From contig CAMHMW010000056.1 of assembly GCA_946186335.1 (NCBI GenBank), positions 1 through 10,509 on the forward strand: a stretch of 10,509 nt of DNA. Direction: 5' to 3'. Source of the stretch: an uncultured Candidatus Melainabacteria bacterium (GTDB lineage Bacteria > Cyanobacteriota > Vampirovibrionia > Gastranaerophilales > Gastranaerophilaceae). Each line of letters begins with the position of its first letter. Within the stretch, counting starts at the first letter, position 1. Under the pieces are notes generated by a model. The model had not been told where the DNA came from and ran no database searches. It worked only from the letters and a program-made list of their open reading frames with translations. The translations under genes were made by a program, and so were the position numbers. Below, piece after piece: positions 1 through 6,597 of the stretch.

Positions 1-636
1 GTATTCAGGACGGACAATTATCTCTGAATATGCAATCTGCCACAGCAAATAGTTGGAAATTCTCTGTTCTCCACCCGTTCTTATAAGTATATCAGGGTCA
101 GGAATATTAGAAGTGTATAAATTATCAGAAATCAGTTTTTCGTCAATTTTCTCCGGGGAAACTCCTGAACTTACAATTTTTTGAACAGCATTAACAATTT
201 CTGCACGAGAACCATAATTAAATGCTATCTGCAAAACAACACCGTCATTATTTTTAGTTGTATCCTCTGCATTTTTTATTATCTTTTTTAATTTTTCGGA
301 AAGCCTGTCACGACCTCCGATAAAATGTATCTGTACATTTTCATTATTCATTTCATCAAGTTCATTTGCAAGAGTTTCGGCAACAAGATTTAATAAAAAT
401 TCGACCTCCTCAGGCTTTCTGTTCCAGTTTTCTGTTGAAAAAGCGTAAACCGTTAAATATTTTATTCCTAAATCATCAAATGCTCTAAGCGTTGTTCTGA
501 GAGAATCAACCCCTTTTTTGTGCCCGATGGCAGAGGGAAGATGATTTTCTTTTGCCCACCGTCTGTTGCCGTCCATTATAATTGCAATATGTTTTAAATT
601 TGATTCTTTAATTATATTTTTAATTTCAGTATCCAA
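1..636 (-). CDS. uppS: Isoprenyl (undecaprenyl diphosphate) synthase, C-terminus cut by window edge
   Basis: Cis-prenyltransferase that condenses isopentenyl diphosphate onto farnesyl diphosphate to give the undecaprenyl carrier used for lipid II and other envelope glycans; cytosolic or membrane-associated. Seen: 212 codons in the window. The family signature HIAIIMDGNRRWAK lies at about residues 16-29 and includes the catalytic Asp of MDGN. It is followed by GHKKG, YAFSTENWNR, the FNYGSR segment and the late LIRTGGEQRISNYLLWQ block that binds the diphosphate. Family members are about 230-260 residues, so roughly 20-40 C-terminal residues are missing. Start: TTG at 634-636 is the only plausible start before the in-frame TGA at 643-645; the Shine-Dalgarno is weak (GAAAG). 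It is the last visible gene of the minus-strand operon, 18 bases after ilvD. Identity is certain; the exact product chain length is inferred. Confidence 0.95.
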   Translation of the reverse strand, partial: MDTEIKNIIKESNLKHIAIIMDGNRRWAKENHLPSAIGHKKGVDSLRTTLRAFDDLGIKYLTVYAFSTENWNRKPEEVEFLLNLVAETLANELDEMNNENVQIHFIGGRDRLSEKLKKIIKNAEDTTKNNDGVVLQIAFNYGSRAEIVNAVQKIVSSGVSPEKIDEKLISDNLYTSNIPDPDILIRTGGEQRISNYLLWQIAYSEIIVRPEY

Positions 637-654
637 TATTTTTCACTTTCTTTT

Positions 655-2310
655 TTATACAATCGCCCCGTGAGATGCATCCTGCACCATTTTTGCATAT
701 TTTGACAGATAACCCGATTCGCACTTACTTTCAAAGGGCTTCAATTTCGCTCTGCGCTCATTTATTTCCTCATCGGAAATCAATACGTTAACCTGCCGTT
801 TATTAATGTCAATTTTTATCTTATCTCCATCACAAATGAGTGCAATAACACCGCCATCAGCAGCTTCTGGACAAACATGACCTATACAGATACCTCTTGT
901 GCCGCCTGAAAATCTGCCGTCTGTAATAAGCGCACAGGTTGTTCCAAGTCCCTTACCGACTAATAATGACGTCGGTGCGAGCATTTCTCTCATACCCGGT
1001 CCGCCTTTTGGACCTTCATAGCGGATAATTAAAACGTCACCCGCTTTAATTTTGTCATCCTCTAACGCTTTCATTGCCGCTTCTTCACTATCAAAAGTTT
1101 TGGCAACGCCTTCAAACTCATAACAACTTTCATCAATTCCCGAAATTTTTGTCACACAGCCGCCCTGTGCAATATTCCCGTATAAAACACCCAACCCCGG
1201 TTTTGTTGTAAGAGGGTTATCATAAGGATGTATTAAGTCGCTATTAACATAGGCATCTTTATAAAGCCTTGATAATTTCAGACCGCTTGTTGTGATATTA
1301 TCTTTTATTCCGACTTTTGCGGCATCTAACGTTTTTAATAAAGCCTGAACACCACCCGCTTTATGAAAATCTGTCATTGTAGGTTCTGCCGCAGGGTCAA
1401 GTTTTAAAATCTGATGAATATTATCACTTAATTCTTCAAAATCTTTTAAGGTAACATCAATTTTTCCTGCATTTGCAAGCGCAAGAATATGCAAAAATGA
1501 ATTTGTTGAGCCGCCCATAGCCAAATCCGCAATAATAGCATTACGCAGAGTATCACGATTAATTATATCTAGCGGTTTTATATCATGTTTTACAAGTTCA
1601 ACTGCCTGCATTCCGCTTTCAAAAGCAATTCTGCGCTTTTTAGAGGAAACAGCCGCAGAGGTTGCACAAAACGGCAAACTCATACCCATAACTTCCGCAA
1701 GACACGCCATAGTGTTTGCTGTATACATACCCTGACAGGAGCCGGCAGAAGGACATGATTCTTCTTCCAGTTCAAATAATCTGTCTTTTGATATAACTCC
1801 GCTTCTGTATTTTCCGACAGCCTCAAATGAACCTTTTATCATTGTCAGCTTTTCGCATTTACTTTCACCGTCAAGCATAGGTCCTGCCGTCACAATAATT
1901 GTCGGTATATTAATTCTTAATGCGGCAATAAGCATTCCGGGCGTAATTTTATCACAGTTTGAAAGCAATACAAGCCCGTCAAGTTGATGAGCCTGAGCCA
2001 TTGTTTCAACACAGTCAGCAATTAAATCTCTTGACGGGAGTGAATATCGCATTCCGGAATGCCCCATAGAAATTCCGTCACAAACGGCAGGAACACCAAA
2101 AATAAACGCCTGACCTCCGGCAGAATGAATACCCTTTTCTATCTGACGTTCCAAATCACGCATACCGATATGCCCCGGAACTAAATCGGTAAACGAACTT
2201 GCTATTCCAATATACGGAGCATCCATATTTTTTTTGCTAACTCCGGTTGCCATTAAAAGCCCCCTGTGTGGGGTTCTTGCCAATCCCCTTTTTATATTAT
2301 CGCTTCGCAT
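655..2310 (-). CDS. ilvD: Dihydroxy-acid dehydratase
   Basis: Fe-S and Mg-dependent dehydratase converting 2,3-dihydroxy-3-methylbutanoate (and the 3-methylpentanoate analogue) to the 2-oxo acid in valine, isoleucine and leucine synthesis; cytosolic. Seen: 551 residues, normal length for the IlvD/Edd family. Key motifs are SSFTDLVPGHIGMRDL (39-54), VCDGISMGHSGMRYSLPSR (76-94, Asp78 a Mg ligand), SNCDKITPGM (117-126, Cys119 for the cluster, Lys121 the usual carbamylated Mg-binding Lys), CPSAGSCQGMYTANTM (186-201, Cys192 for the cluster) and DGRFSGGTRG (464-473, Ser468 the likely catalytic base). The first-cysteine position of the three-Cys [2Fe-2S] enzymes is Gly46 (VPGH), as in E. coli IlvD. 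The ATG at 2308-2310 shares its A with the TAA of the upstream nagA-like gene, and AGGTGG at 2318-2323 is the ribosome site, so translation is probably coupled. Edd (6-phosphogluconate dehydratase) is a less likely alternative. Confidence 0.95.
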   Translation of the reverse strand: MRSDNIKRGLARTPHRGLLMATGVSKKNMDAPYIGIASSFTDLVPGHIGMRDLERQIEKGIHSAGGQAFIFGVPAVCDGISMGHSGMRYSLPSRDLIADCVETMAQAHQLDGLVLLSNCDKITPGMLIAALRINIPTIIVTAGPMLDGESKCEKLTMIKGSFEAVGKYRSGVISKDRLFELEEESCPSAGSCQGMYTANTMACLAEVMGMSLPFCATSAAVSSKKRRIAFESGMQAVELVKHDIKPLDIINRDTLRNAIIADLAMGGSTNSFLHILALANAGKIDVTLKDFEELSDNIHQILKLDPAAEPTMTDFHKAGGVQALLKTLDAAKVGIKDNITTSGLKLSRLYKDAYVNSDLIHPYDNPLTTKPGLGVLYGNIAQGGCVTKISGIDESCYEFEGVAKTFDSEEAAMKALEDDKIKAGDVLIIRYEGPKGGPGMREMLAPTSLLVGKGLGTTCALITDGRFSGGTRGICIGHVCPEAADGGVIALICDGDKIKIDINKRQVNVLISDEEINERRAKLKPFESKCESGYLSKYAKMVQDASHGAIV

Positions 2311-3218
2311 TATTTTACCACCTTTACTACGTTATATTCTTCATCCCATTCTATCTGTCCGTTTAAATCAATGTTGTGATAATTATATGGATTATCAATA
2401 AATTTCGGATTAAACATATTTTTTTTACCAAGAATTTTAATAATATCAGGTAAAAGTTTTGAACTTCCTGCAAGAGTTCCGCTTGATGATGTTGCTTTCT
2501 CTCCGTCAAAATAAACTGTTTCATCCGCAAATACAAATTTACTTATATTACTGTGAGCGCATGGTAAACTGTCCGATACAAGCAATATTTTGTCCTCTGG
2601 CTTTGATTTAAGCAAAAGTTTTAAAGCATCATCACTTACATGAACTCCATCCGCTATAATTTCAGTATATAAATCATCGGATATCAATGCGGATAGCGCA
2701 GTAGATTTCCCTCTGTGGGTAACTCCCGACATTGCATTAAACATGTGTGTAACACCGTCACAGTCAGACAAATCACCTCCTATACAGTGACCCGCCTGAA
2801 CTTTAATTCCTTTACTCTTTAAATACGGTATTAAATCATTTGTACTACACATCTCAGGTGCGAGCGTAACAATTTTTATAAAATCATCTGCAACCTTATT
2901 AAAATTATCAACTGATGGTTCTAAAATGTGCTCAGGGTTATGAATACCTTTTTTCTCAGGATTAATAAAAATACCTTCAAGATGAACACCTAAGATTTTT
3001 GCACATTCATCAGTCTGTTTTTTTGATGCTTCTTTTATAATTTTTATCTGACGGATAATATTATCAACACTATCTGTGACAAGAGTAGGAAAAATTGCTC
3101 CGACACCTTCTTGTTTAATATTATGTGATAAATCCAGCACTTCATCTACGGATGCCTTATTAAAATCAACTCCGTACGCACCATGAAAATGTTGTTCAAT
3201 TAGTAATTTTGTAATCAA
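2310..3218 (-). CDS. nagA: Compact N-acetylglucosamine-6-phosphate deacetylase-like amidohydrolase
   Basis: Probable NagA-type metal-dependent deacetylase (GlcNAc-6-P to GlcN-6-P plus acetate), used in amino-sugar and wall recycling; cytosolic. Seen: 302 residues against about 380 for typical NagA. The catalytic barrel motifs are all present: HFHGAYGVDF (10-19, the HxH pair), GVHLEGIFINPEKKGIHNP (77-95, metal ligand Glu81), VTLAPE (117-122), AGHCIGGDL with His144, THMFNAM with His158, IADGVHV (188-194, His193), LVSDSL with the catalytic Asp216, and TLAGSS (248-253). What is missing is nearly all of the N-terminal beta-sandwich strands (HxH starts at residue 10 instead of about 55-60) and the usual C-terminal segment that completes that domain. 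An in-frame TAA at 3225-3227 rules out a longer N-terminus. Start TTG 3216-3218 has AGGAG at 3228-3232. The gene lies 17 bases after murE. Substrate is inferred; another amidohydrolase reaction is possible. Confidence 0.8.
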   Translation of the reverse strand: MITKLLIEQHFHGAYGVDFNKASVDEVLDLSHNIKQEGVGAIFPTLVTDSVDNIIRQIKIIKEASKKQTDECAKILGVHLEGIFINPEKKGIHNPEHILEPSVDNFNKVADDFIKIVTLAPEMCSTNDLIPYLKSKGIKVQAGHCIGGDLSDCDGVTHMFNAMSGVTHRGKSTALSALISDDLYTEIIADGVHVSDDALKLLLKSKPEDKILLVSDSLPCAHSNISKFVFADETVYFDGEKATSSSGTLAGSSKLLPDIIKILGKKNMFNPKFIDNPYNYHNIDLNGQIEWDEEYNVVKVVK

Positions 3219-3227
3219 AAACTTTTA

Positions 3228-3232
3228 CTCCT
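3228..3232 (-). promoter_or_regulatory. Shine-Dalgarno AGGAG for the TTG start of the nagA-like gene
   Basis: AGGAG on the minus strand sits 9 bases before the TTG at 3216-3218, in the short gap after the murE stop. With the in-frame stop at 3225-3227 it fixes the TTG as the start and shows that the short N-terminus is real. Confidence 0.7.
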
Positions 3233-3235
3233 GTT

Positions 3236-4711
3236 TTATACAACGCTCCCCGCAAAGACTTTTCTGGCTTCTTCTCTGTCGTCAAAATGAATTGTTTTGT
3301 CTTTTAGTATCTGATAATCTTCGTGACCCTTACCTGCAATCAAGACAACATCATTATTCTGCGCAAAAGTTTTTAATAAAGCAATTGCTTCTCCTCTGTC
3401 GGGTTCTACAATCACTCTGTCAGGATTAACGGACTGTAAGCCAGCTATTATGTCAGTTATTATCTGCTGCGGGTCCTCAGAACGAGGGTTGTCACTTGTG
3501 ATTACAATTTTATCCGCCAATTCCTGAGCAATTTTACCCATTTTAGGACGCTTTGTGGCATCTCTGTCACCACCGCAGCCAAACAGACATATAAGTTTTC
3601 CATCCTCAGGTGTAATTTCTCTTGCTGATTTCAATACATTTTCCAGTCCGTCAGGCGTATGCGCATAATCAACAATGACCAGCGGTTTTTTATTTACGAT
3701 TTCAAATCTGCCCGCAACTCCGTGAACATTTTCAAGAGTTTTTAAGGCAACATTTATATCAATACTCATTGCAACGGCTGATGCCAATGCTGCCAAGACA
3801 TTGTAAACGCTGAACATACCGTTCATGTGAAGATTAACACTATACTCACCATCTTTCATAACAAGTTTAAATTCAGCACCATTAAGAGAGAAATTTATAT
3901 CCTTAGCCGTTAAATCTGCATTTTGTTTTACCCCATAAGTATAAACACTGACACCTTCCGGAATCACAGACAGAAATCTCTGAGCATATTCGTCATCGGC
4001 ATTAATAACCGCAAAATCACCCTCTGTCAGTCTTTCAAAAAGCATAGCCTTTGCCTTGAAATAGTTATCCATTGTTATGTGATAATCAAGATGGTCCTGT
4101 GTTAAATTGGTCAAAACAGCACCGTTAAAACGGCAACCGCCTATACGGTTCTGATCCAGTGCATGCGAACTAACCTCCATCACAACATTATCAATCTTTT
4201 CAACATCCTTAATCATTCTGAGTGTTGCCTGCAATTCGGGAGCCTGCGGAGTTGTATGTTTAGCATCTCTGTATTCTCCGTTTGAAGTAAGTTTATATCC
4301 TAATGTTCCGATTAAAGCACATTTTTCACCGTTTTCCTCAAGAATTTTCTGAATAAGGTGAGTCACTGTCGTTTTACCGTTAGTGCCCGTAATACCGATA
4401 AGATTAATTCCTTTTGAAGGACTTGAATAAAATCTGTCAGCAATATCCGCAATTTTATGTCTTGTTGAATTAACAACCACCTGCGGAATTTTTATATCTT
4501 CAAGCACTTTTTCGGTAAGCAGCGCAGCAGCACCGTTATCAATAGCCATTTGTGCAAATTCATGACCATCAGTATGTTCACCGACTAAGCATACAAAAAT
4601 ATCACCTTTTTTAGTGGTCTTTGAGTTATATGAGATACCTGAGATTTCAACATTTTTAAAGTTTGCCAAGTCTTCATATTGTAAGTATTCAATTAATTCA
4701 TCGAGTTTCAT
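3236..4711 (-). CDS. murE: UDP-N-acetylmuramoyl-tripeptide synthetase, meso-diaminopimelate-adding type
   Basis: Cytosolic ATP-dependent Mur ligase that adds the third stem-peptide residue to UDP-MurNAc-L-Ala-D-Glu. Seen: 491 residues from the ATG, normal length. Domain 1 (about 1-100) binds the UDP sugar. The central ATPase domain starts with ITGTNGKTTVTHLI (P-loop 109-115), followed by HTTPQ (152-156), EVSSHALDQNRI (179-190) and YFKAK (217-221), with Lys221 the likely carbamylated lysine. Domain 3 carries DYAHTPDGL, LFGCGGDRD, the substrate motif DNPRSEDP (407-414) and GKGHE (460-464). DNPR reading toward E/D is the known signature for meso-diaminopimelate; lysine-adding enzymes differ there. 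Start: a TTG at 4721-4723 is in frame, but its own G is part of GGAG (4718-4721), placed 6 bases before ATG 4709-4711, so the ATG is preferred. It follows the PBP gene directly, a pairing like ftsI-murE of division/cell-wall clusters. Confidence 0.97.
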   Translation of the reverse strand: MKLDELIEYLQYEDLANFKNVEISGISYNSKTTKKGDIFVCLVGEHTDGHEFAQMAIDNGAAALLTEKVLEDIKIPQVVVNSTRHKIADIADRFYSSPSKGINLIGITGTNGKTTVTHLIQKILEENGEKCALIGTLGYKLTSNGEYRDAKHTTPQAPELQATLRMIKDVEKIDNVVMEVSSHALDQNRIGGCRFNGAVLTNLTQDHLDYHITMDNYFKAKAMLFERLTEGDFAVINADDEYAQRFLSVIPEGVSVYTYGVKQNADLTAKDINFSLNGAEFKLVMKDGEYSVNLHMNGMFSVYNVLAALASAVAMSIDINVALKTLENVHGVAGRFEIVNKKPLVIVDYAHTPDGLENVLKSAREITPEDGKLICLFGCGGDRDATKRPKMGKIAQELADKIVITSDNPRSEDPQQIITDIIAGLQSVNPDRVIVEPDRGEAIALLKTFAQNNDVVLIAGKGHEDYQILKDKTIHFDDREEARKVFAGSVV

Positions 4712-4717
4712 TTTTAT

Positions 4718-4721
4718 CTCC
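4718..4721 (-). promoter_or_regulatory. Shine-Dalgarno GGAG deciding the murE start
   Basis: Minus-strand TTGGAGATAAAAATG puts GGAG 6 bases ahead of the ATG at 4709-4711. The in-frame TTG that would extend the protein by four residues overlaps this site and has no good site of its own, so the annotated start should be 4711 and not 4723. Confidence 0.75.
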
Positions 4722-4726
4722 AATCT

Positions 4727-6484
4727 TTAAATTTTATTATTTTCCTGAACATTTTTATCGGGCTTTATGTCCAAAATTCTTGCAGTTTGCTCTGCCACTT
4801 CGTGAAAAACAGGGCCGGCAACAGTATTACCCCATACAGGACCGTTTTTTGCACTGTCAACGACAACGTATATCAAAACCTGCGGATCTGATGCAGGCAA
4901 ATAGCCGATAGTTGAGGTGTACATCGTTCCGGAATAGCCTCTGCCGTTTTCAAGCGGTTTGCGTGAAGTTCCCGTCTTTGCCGCAATATTGTACTTGTCA
5001 GATTTAATACACGATTTACCCTTATTAACACTTTCCGTCAGCAAACGTGTTATGATTTTTGCTGTTTCAGGACTGACCGTTTGTATTCTTTTAATTTTTT
5101 CGGCTTCCTCCTCAGGGGTATATTTTATGACGTGTGGTGTTACTCTGACACCGTTATTTGCCAATGCGGAAACCGCTGAAACCATTTGCATAATTGAAAC
5201 AGATGTCCCGTATCCGTACGACATTGTCATATGAATACCTTTATCCCAATATTTTGGCGAAGCCAGCAGACCTGACGATTCGCCCGCCAAATCTATACCC
5301 GATTTTTGTCCGAAACCGAATTTTTTGAGCATCTCATAAAATTCTCTGTGGGTCATCAAAAAACCTACATTTACAGAACCAATATTACTTGAATGTTCAA
5401 ACAGGTAAACCAAATCAATGATTCCAGGAGCGCCTTTTTGCTTATAGTCATAGTTTTCAATGGTATATCCGCCAAACTGCATTCTCCCCGAATCTTGTAT
5501 TGTTGAATGCTCATTAATTTTTCCAAGCTCCATAGCACTTGTTACGGTAATTATTTTAAACGTTGACCCAGGAGGATAAACGTCTGTCAATGTCCAGTTC
5601 TTAATCTGTGTATTTGTAGCCTGCTGAAATTTGTTCGGGTCATAAGTAGGATAAACTGCATAAGCAAGAATTTCCCCGTTTTTAGGATTCATGACAATAA
5701 CGGCACCACGCAAAGCATCTTTTTCCTGAATAATCTTTTTAAGTTCTTTTTCACATACGTGCTGTATTGCAGCATCAATGGTAAGAGTGACATCCTGACC
5801 TTTCGGGTTTCTTGTCGGAATAACCGGGTCGGTCGGAATTTTGTATATAATCTTGCCGTCACGCGTTTTTTCATAAGTAGCACGAACAGCGTGTTCTAGC
5901 TTTGACTTTGCAGTTAATTCAACACCGTTAGATACACCCGCATCAAAGTTATAAAATCCTAGAACGTGTGATGCAAAAATTCCCTGAGGGTATTCTCTGC
6001 GGTTTTTCTTATCAAGACTAATTGAGCGAAAATTATTATCCGAAACAATTTCCATAATCTTTTTTGCAGTTTCTTTATCAACATCCTTTTTAACCGAAAT
6101 TACCTGTAAATTAGCAGAAAGATTTTGTTTTAACTGTTTTTCGGGAATACCCAAAACTGGGGAAAGCAGTTTTGCAAGTTTTGCAGGATTTTCTTTTTTA
6201 TTATATTCAACCGGTCTTGCAAAAACATTGTAATATATTTTATCGGTTGCAAGTTTTAAGCCGTGCCTGTCAAATATATCACCACGAACGGCAAATTCAC
6301 GGCTGGAACGCTGCAATCGTCCCTTTTCTCTGTAATTTTTTTTATCAAATATCTGAAGATTAAAAAGGTGAATGATTAAAAGACAAATACAAAAGATATA
6401 GAGAAAATCAAATAACTTGGCAATACTGTTACAGTATTTACCCTGAGATTTTTTCTTTCTTTCGGTACGTTCTCTTCTAATCAT
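4727..6484 (-). CDS. ftsI: Class B penicillin-binding protein (FtsI/PBP2-type transpeptidase)
   Basis: Inner-membrane D,D-transpeptidase that cross-links peptidoglycan, usually working with a SEDS glycosyltransferase (FtsW or RodA). Seen: 585 residues. There is a basic cytoplasmic N-terminus (1-17, many Arg/Lys), one membrane segment at about 22-45, a dimerisation/pedestal domain starting with RGDIFDRHG (67-75), and the transpeptidase domain with the three penicillin-binding motifs: PPGSTFKI with nucleophile Ser307 and Lys310, SSN at 365-367, and KTGT at 503-506. No PASTA repeats are present at the C-terminus, which ends in a polar tail. ATG at 6482-6484 has AGGGA at 6493-6497. It heads the five-gene operon, with murE three bases past the TTG-overlap region downstream. 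The length and the ftsI-murE order favour the septal FtsI over the elongasome PBP2, but mraW/ftsL are not next to it, so the symbol is probable only. Confidence 0.9.
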   Translation of the reverse strand: MIRRERTERKKKSQGKYCNSIAKLFDFLYIFCICLLIIHLFNLQIFDKKNYREKGRLQRSSREFAVRGDIFDRHGLKLATDKIYYNVFARPVEYNKKENPAKLAKLLSPVLGIPEKQLKQNLSANLQVISVKKDVDKETAKKIMEIVSDNNFRSISLDKKNRREYPQGIFASHVLGFYNFDAGVSNGVELTAKSKLEHAVRATYEKTRDGKIIYKIPTDPVIPTRNPKGQDVTLTIDAAIQHVCEKELKKIIQEKDALRGAVIVMNPKNGEILAYAVYPTYDPNKFQQATNTQIKNWTLTDVYPPGSTFKIITVTSAMELGKINEHSTIQDSGRMQFGGYTIENYDYKQKGAPGIIDLVYLFEHSSNIGSVNVGFLMTHREFYEMLKKFGFGQKSGIDLAGESSGLLASPKYWDKGIHMTMSYGYGTSVSIMQMVSAVSALANNGVRVTPHVIKYTPEEEAEKIKRIQTVSPETAKIITRLLTESVNKGKSCIKSDKYNIAAKTGTSRKPLENGRGYSGTMYTSTIGYLPASDPQVLIYVVVDSAKNGPVWGNTVAGPVFHEVAEQTARILDIKPDKNVQENNKI

Positions 6485-6506
6485 TTTTCATATCCCTACT
6501 ATCATT

Positions 6507-6515
6507 ATTCTAGCA
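6507..6515 (-). promoter_or_regulatory. Probable extended -10 promoter of the PBP-murE-nagA-ilvD-uppS operon
   Basis: On the minus strand the bases read TGCTAGAAT: a TG dinucleotide one base before a TAGAAT hexamer (6507-6512), the extended -10 pattern that can work without a good -35. I see no convincing TTGACA at 16-18 bases. Transcription would begin near 6500, giving a leader of about 16 bases that holds the AGGGA ribosome site at 6493-6497. Seen by eye only. Confidence 0.5.
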
Positions 6516-6585
6516 CAATGCGGTGTAAATATCACAATTATTAAATTAATTTACGAAATTATAATTTTTCTTAAAAATATAGTAT

Positions 6586-6591
6586 TATAAT
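6586..6591 (+). promoter_or_regulatory. Consensus -10 (TATAAT) six bases before the amidase ATG
   Basis: A perfect TATAAT ends at 6591 and the amidase ATG begins at 6598, which would place the transcription start at or within a base or two of the ATG. The upstream -35 region is weak. A second TATAAT at 6560-6565 is an alternative that would give a leader of about 25 bases, but no Shine-Dalgarno is visible in that leader either. Confidence 0.45.
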
Positions 6592-6597
6592 ATTGTT

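Larger units (their letters stand above)
6485..6597. other. Divergent AT-rich intergenic region between the PBP operon and the amidase
   Basis: This 113-bp region is the only real regulatory space in the window and must hold the start signals for both transcripts. It contains two perfect AT-only palindromes of 12 bases (6542-6553, TAAATTAATTTA; 6556-6567, AAATTATAATTT), and two copies of ATTATAAT (6558-6565 and 6584-6591) spaced 26 bases start to start. Such palindromes arise easily in AT-rich DNA, so an operator role is only a possibility. Confidence 0.6.

Noticed and set aside
3219..3235. Frameshift that might hide a normal NagA N-terminus
   Set aside because: Only 17 bases separate the murE stop from the TTG start, an in-frame TAA lies at 3225-3227, and a good AGGAG is in place, so there is no room for a lost N-terminal domain.
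4663..4911. Plus-strand open frame across the PBP-murE junction
   Set aside because: It overlaps two certain genes on the other strand and has no Shine-Dalgarno or family resemblance.
4959..5234. Open frame of 91 codons on the plus strand inside the PBP gene
   Set aside because: It lies fully antisense to the transpeptidase domain, has no recognisable motif or ribosome site, and its length is explained by the codon pattern of the real gene.
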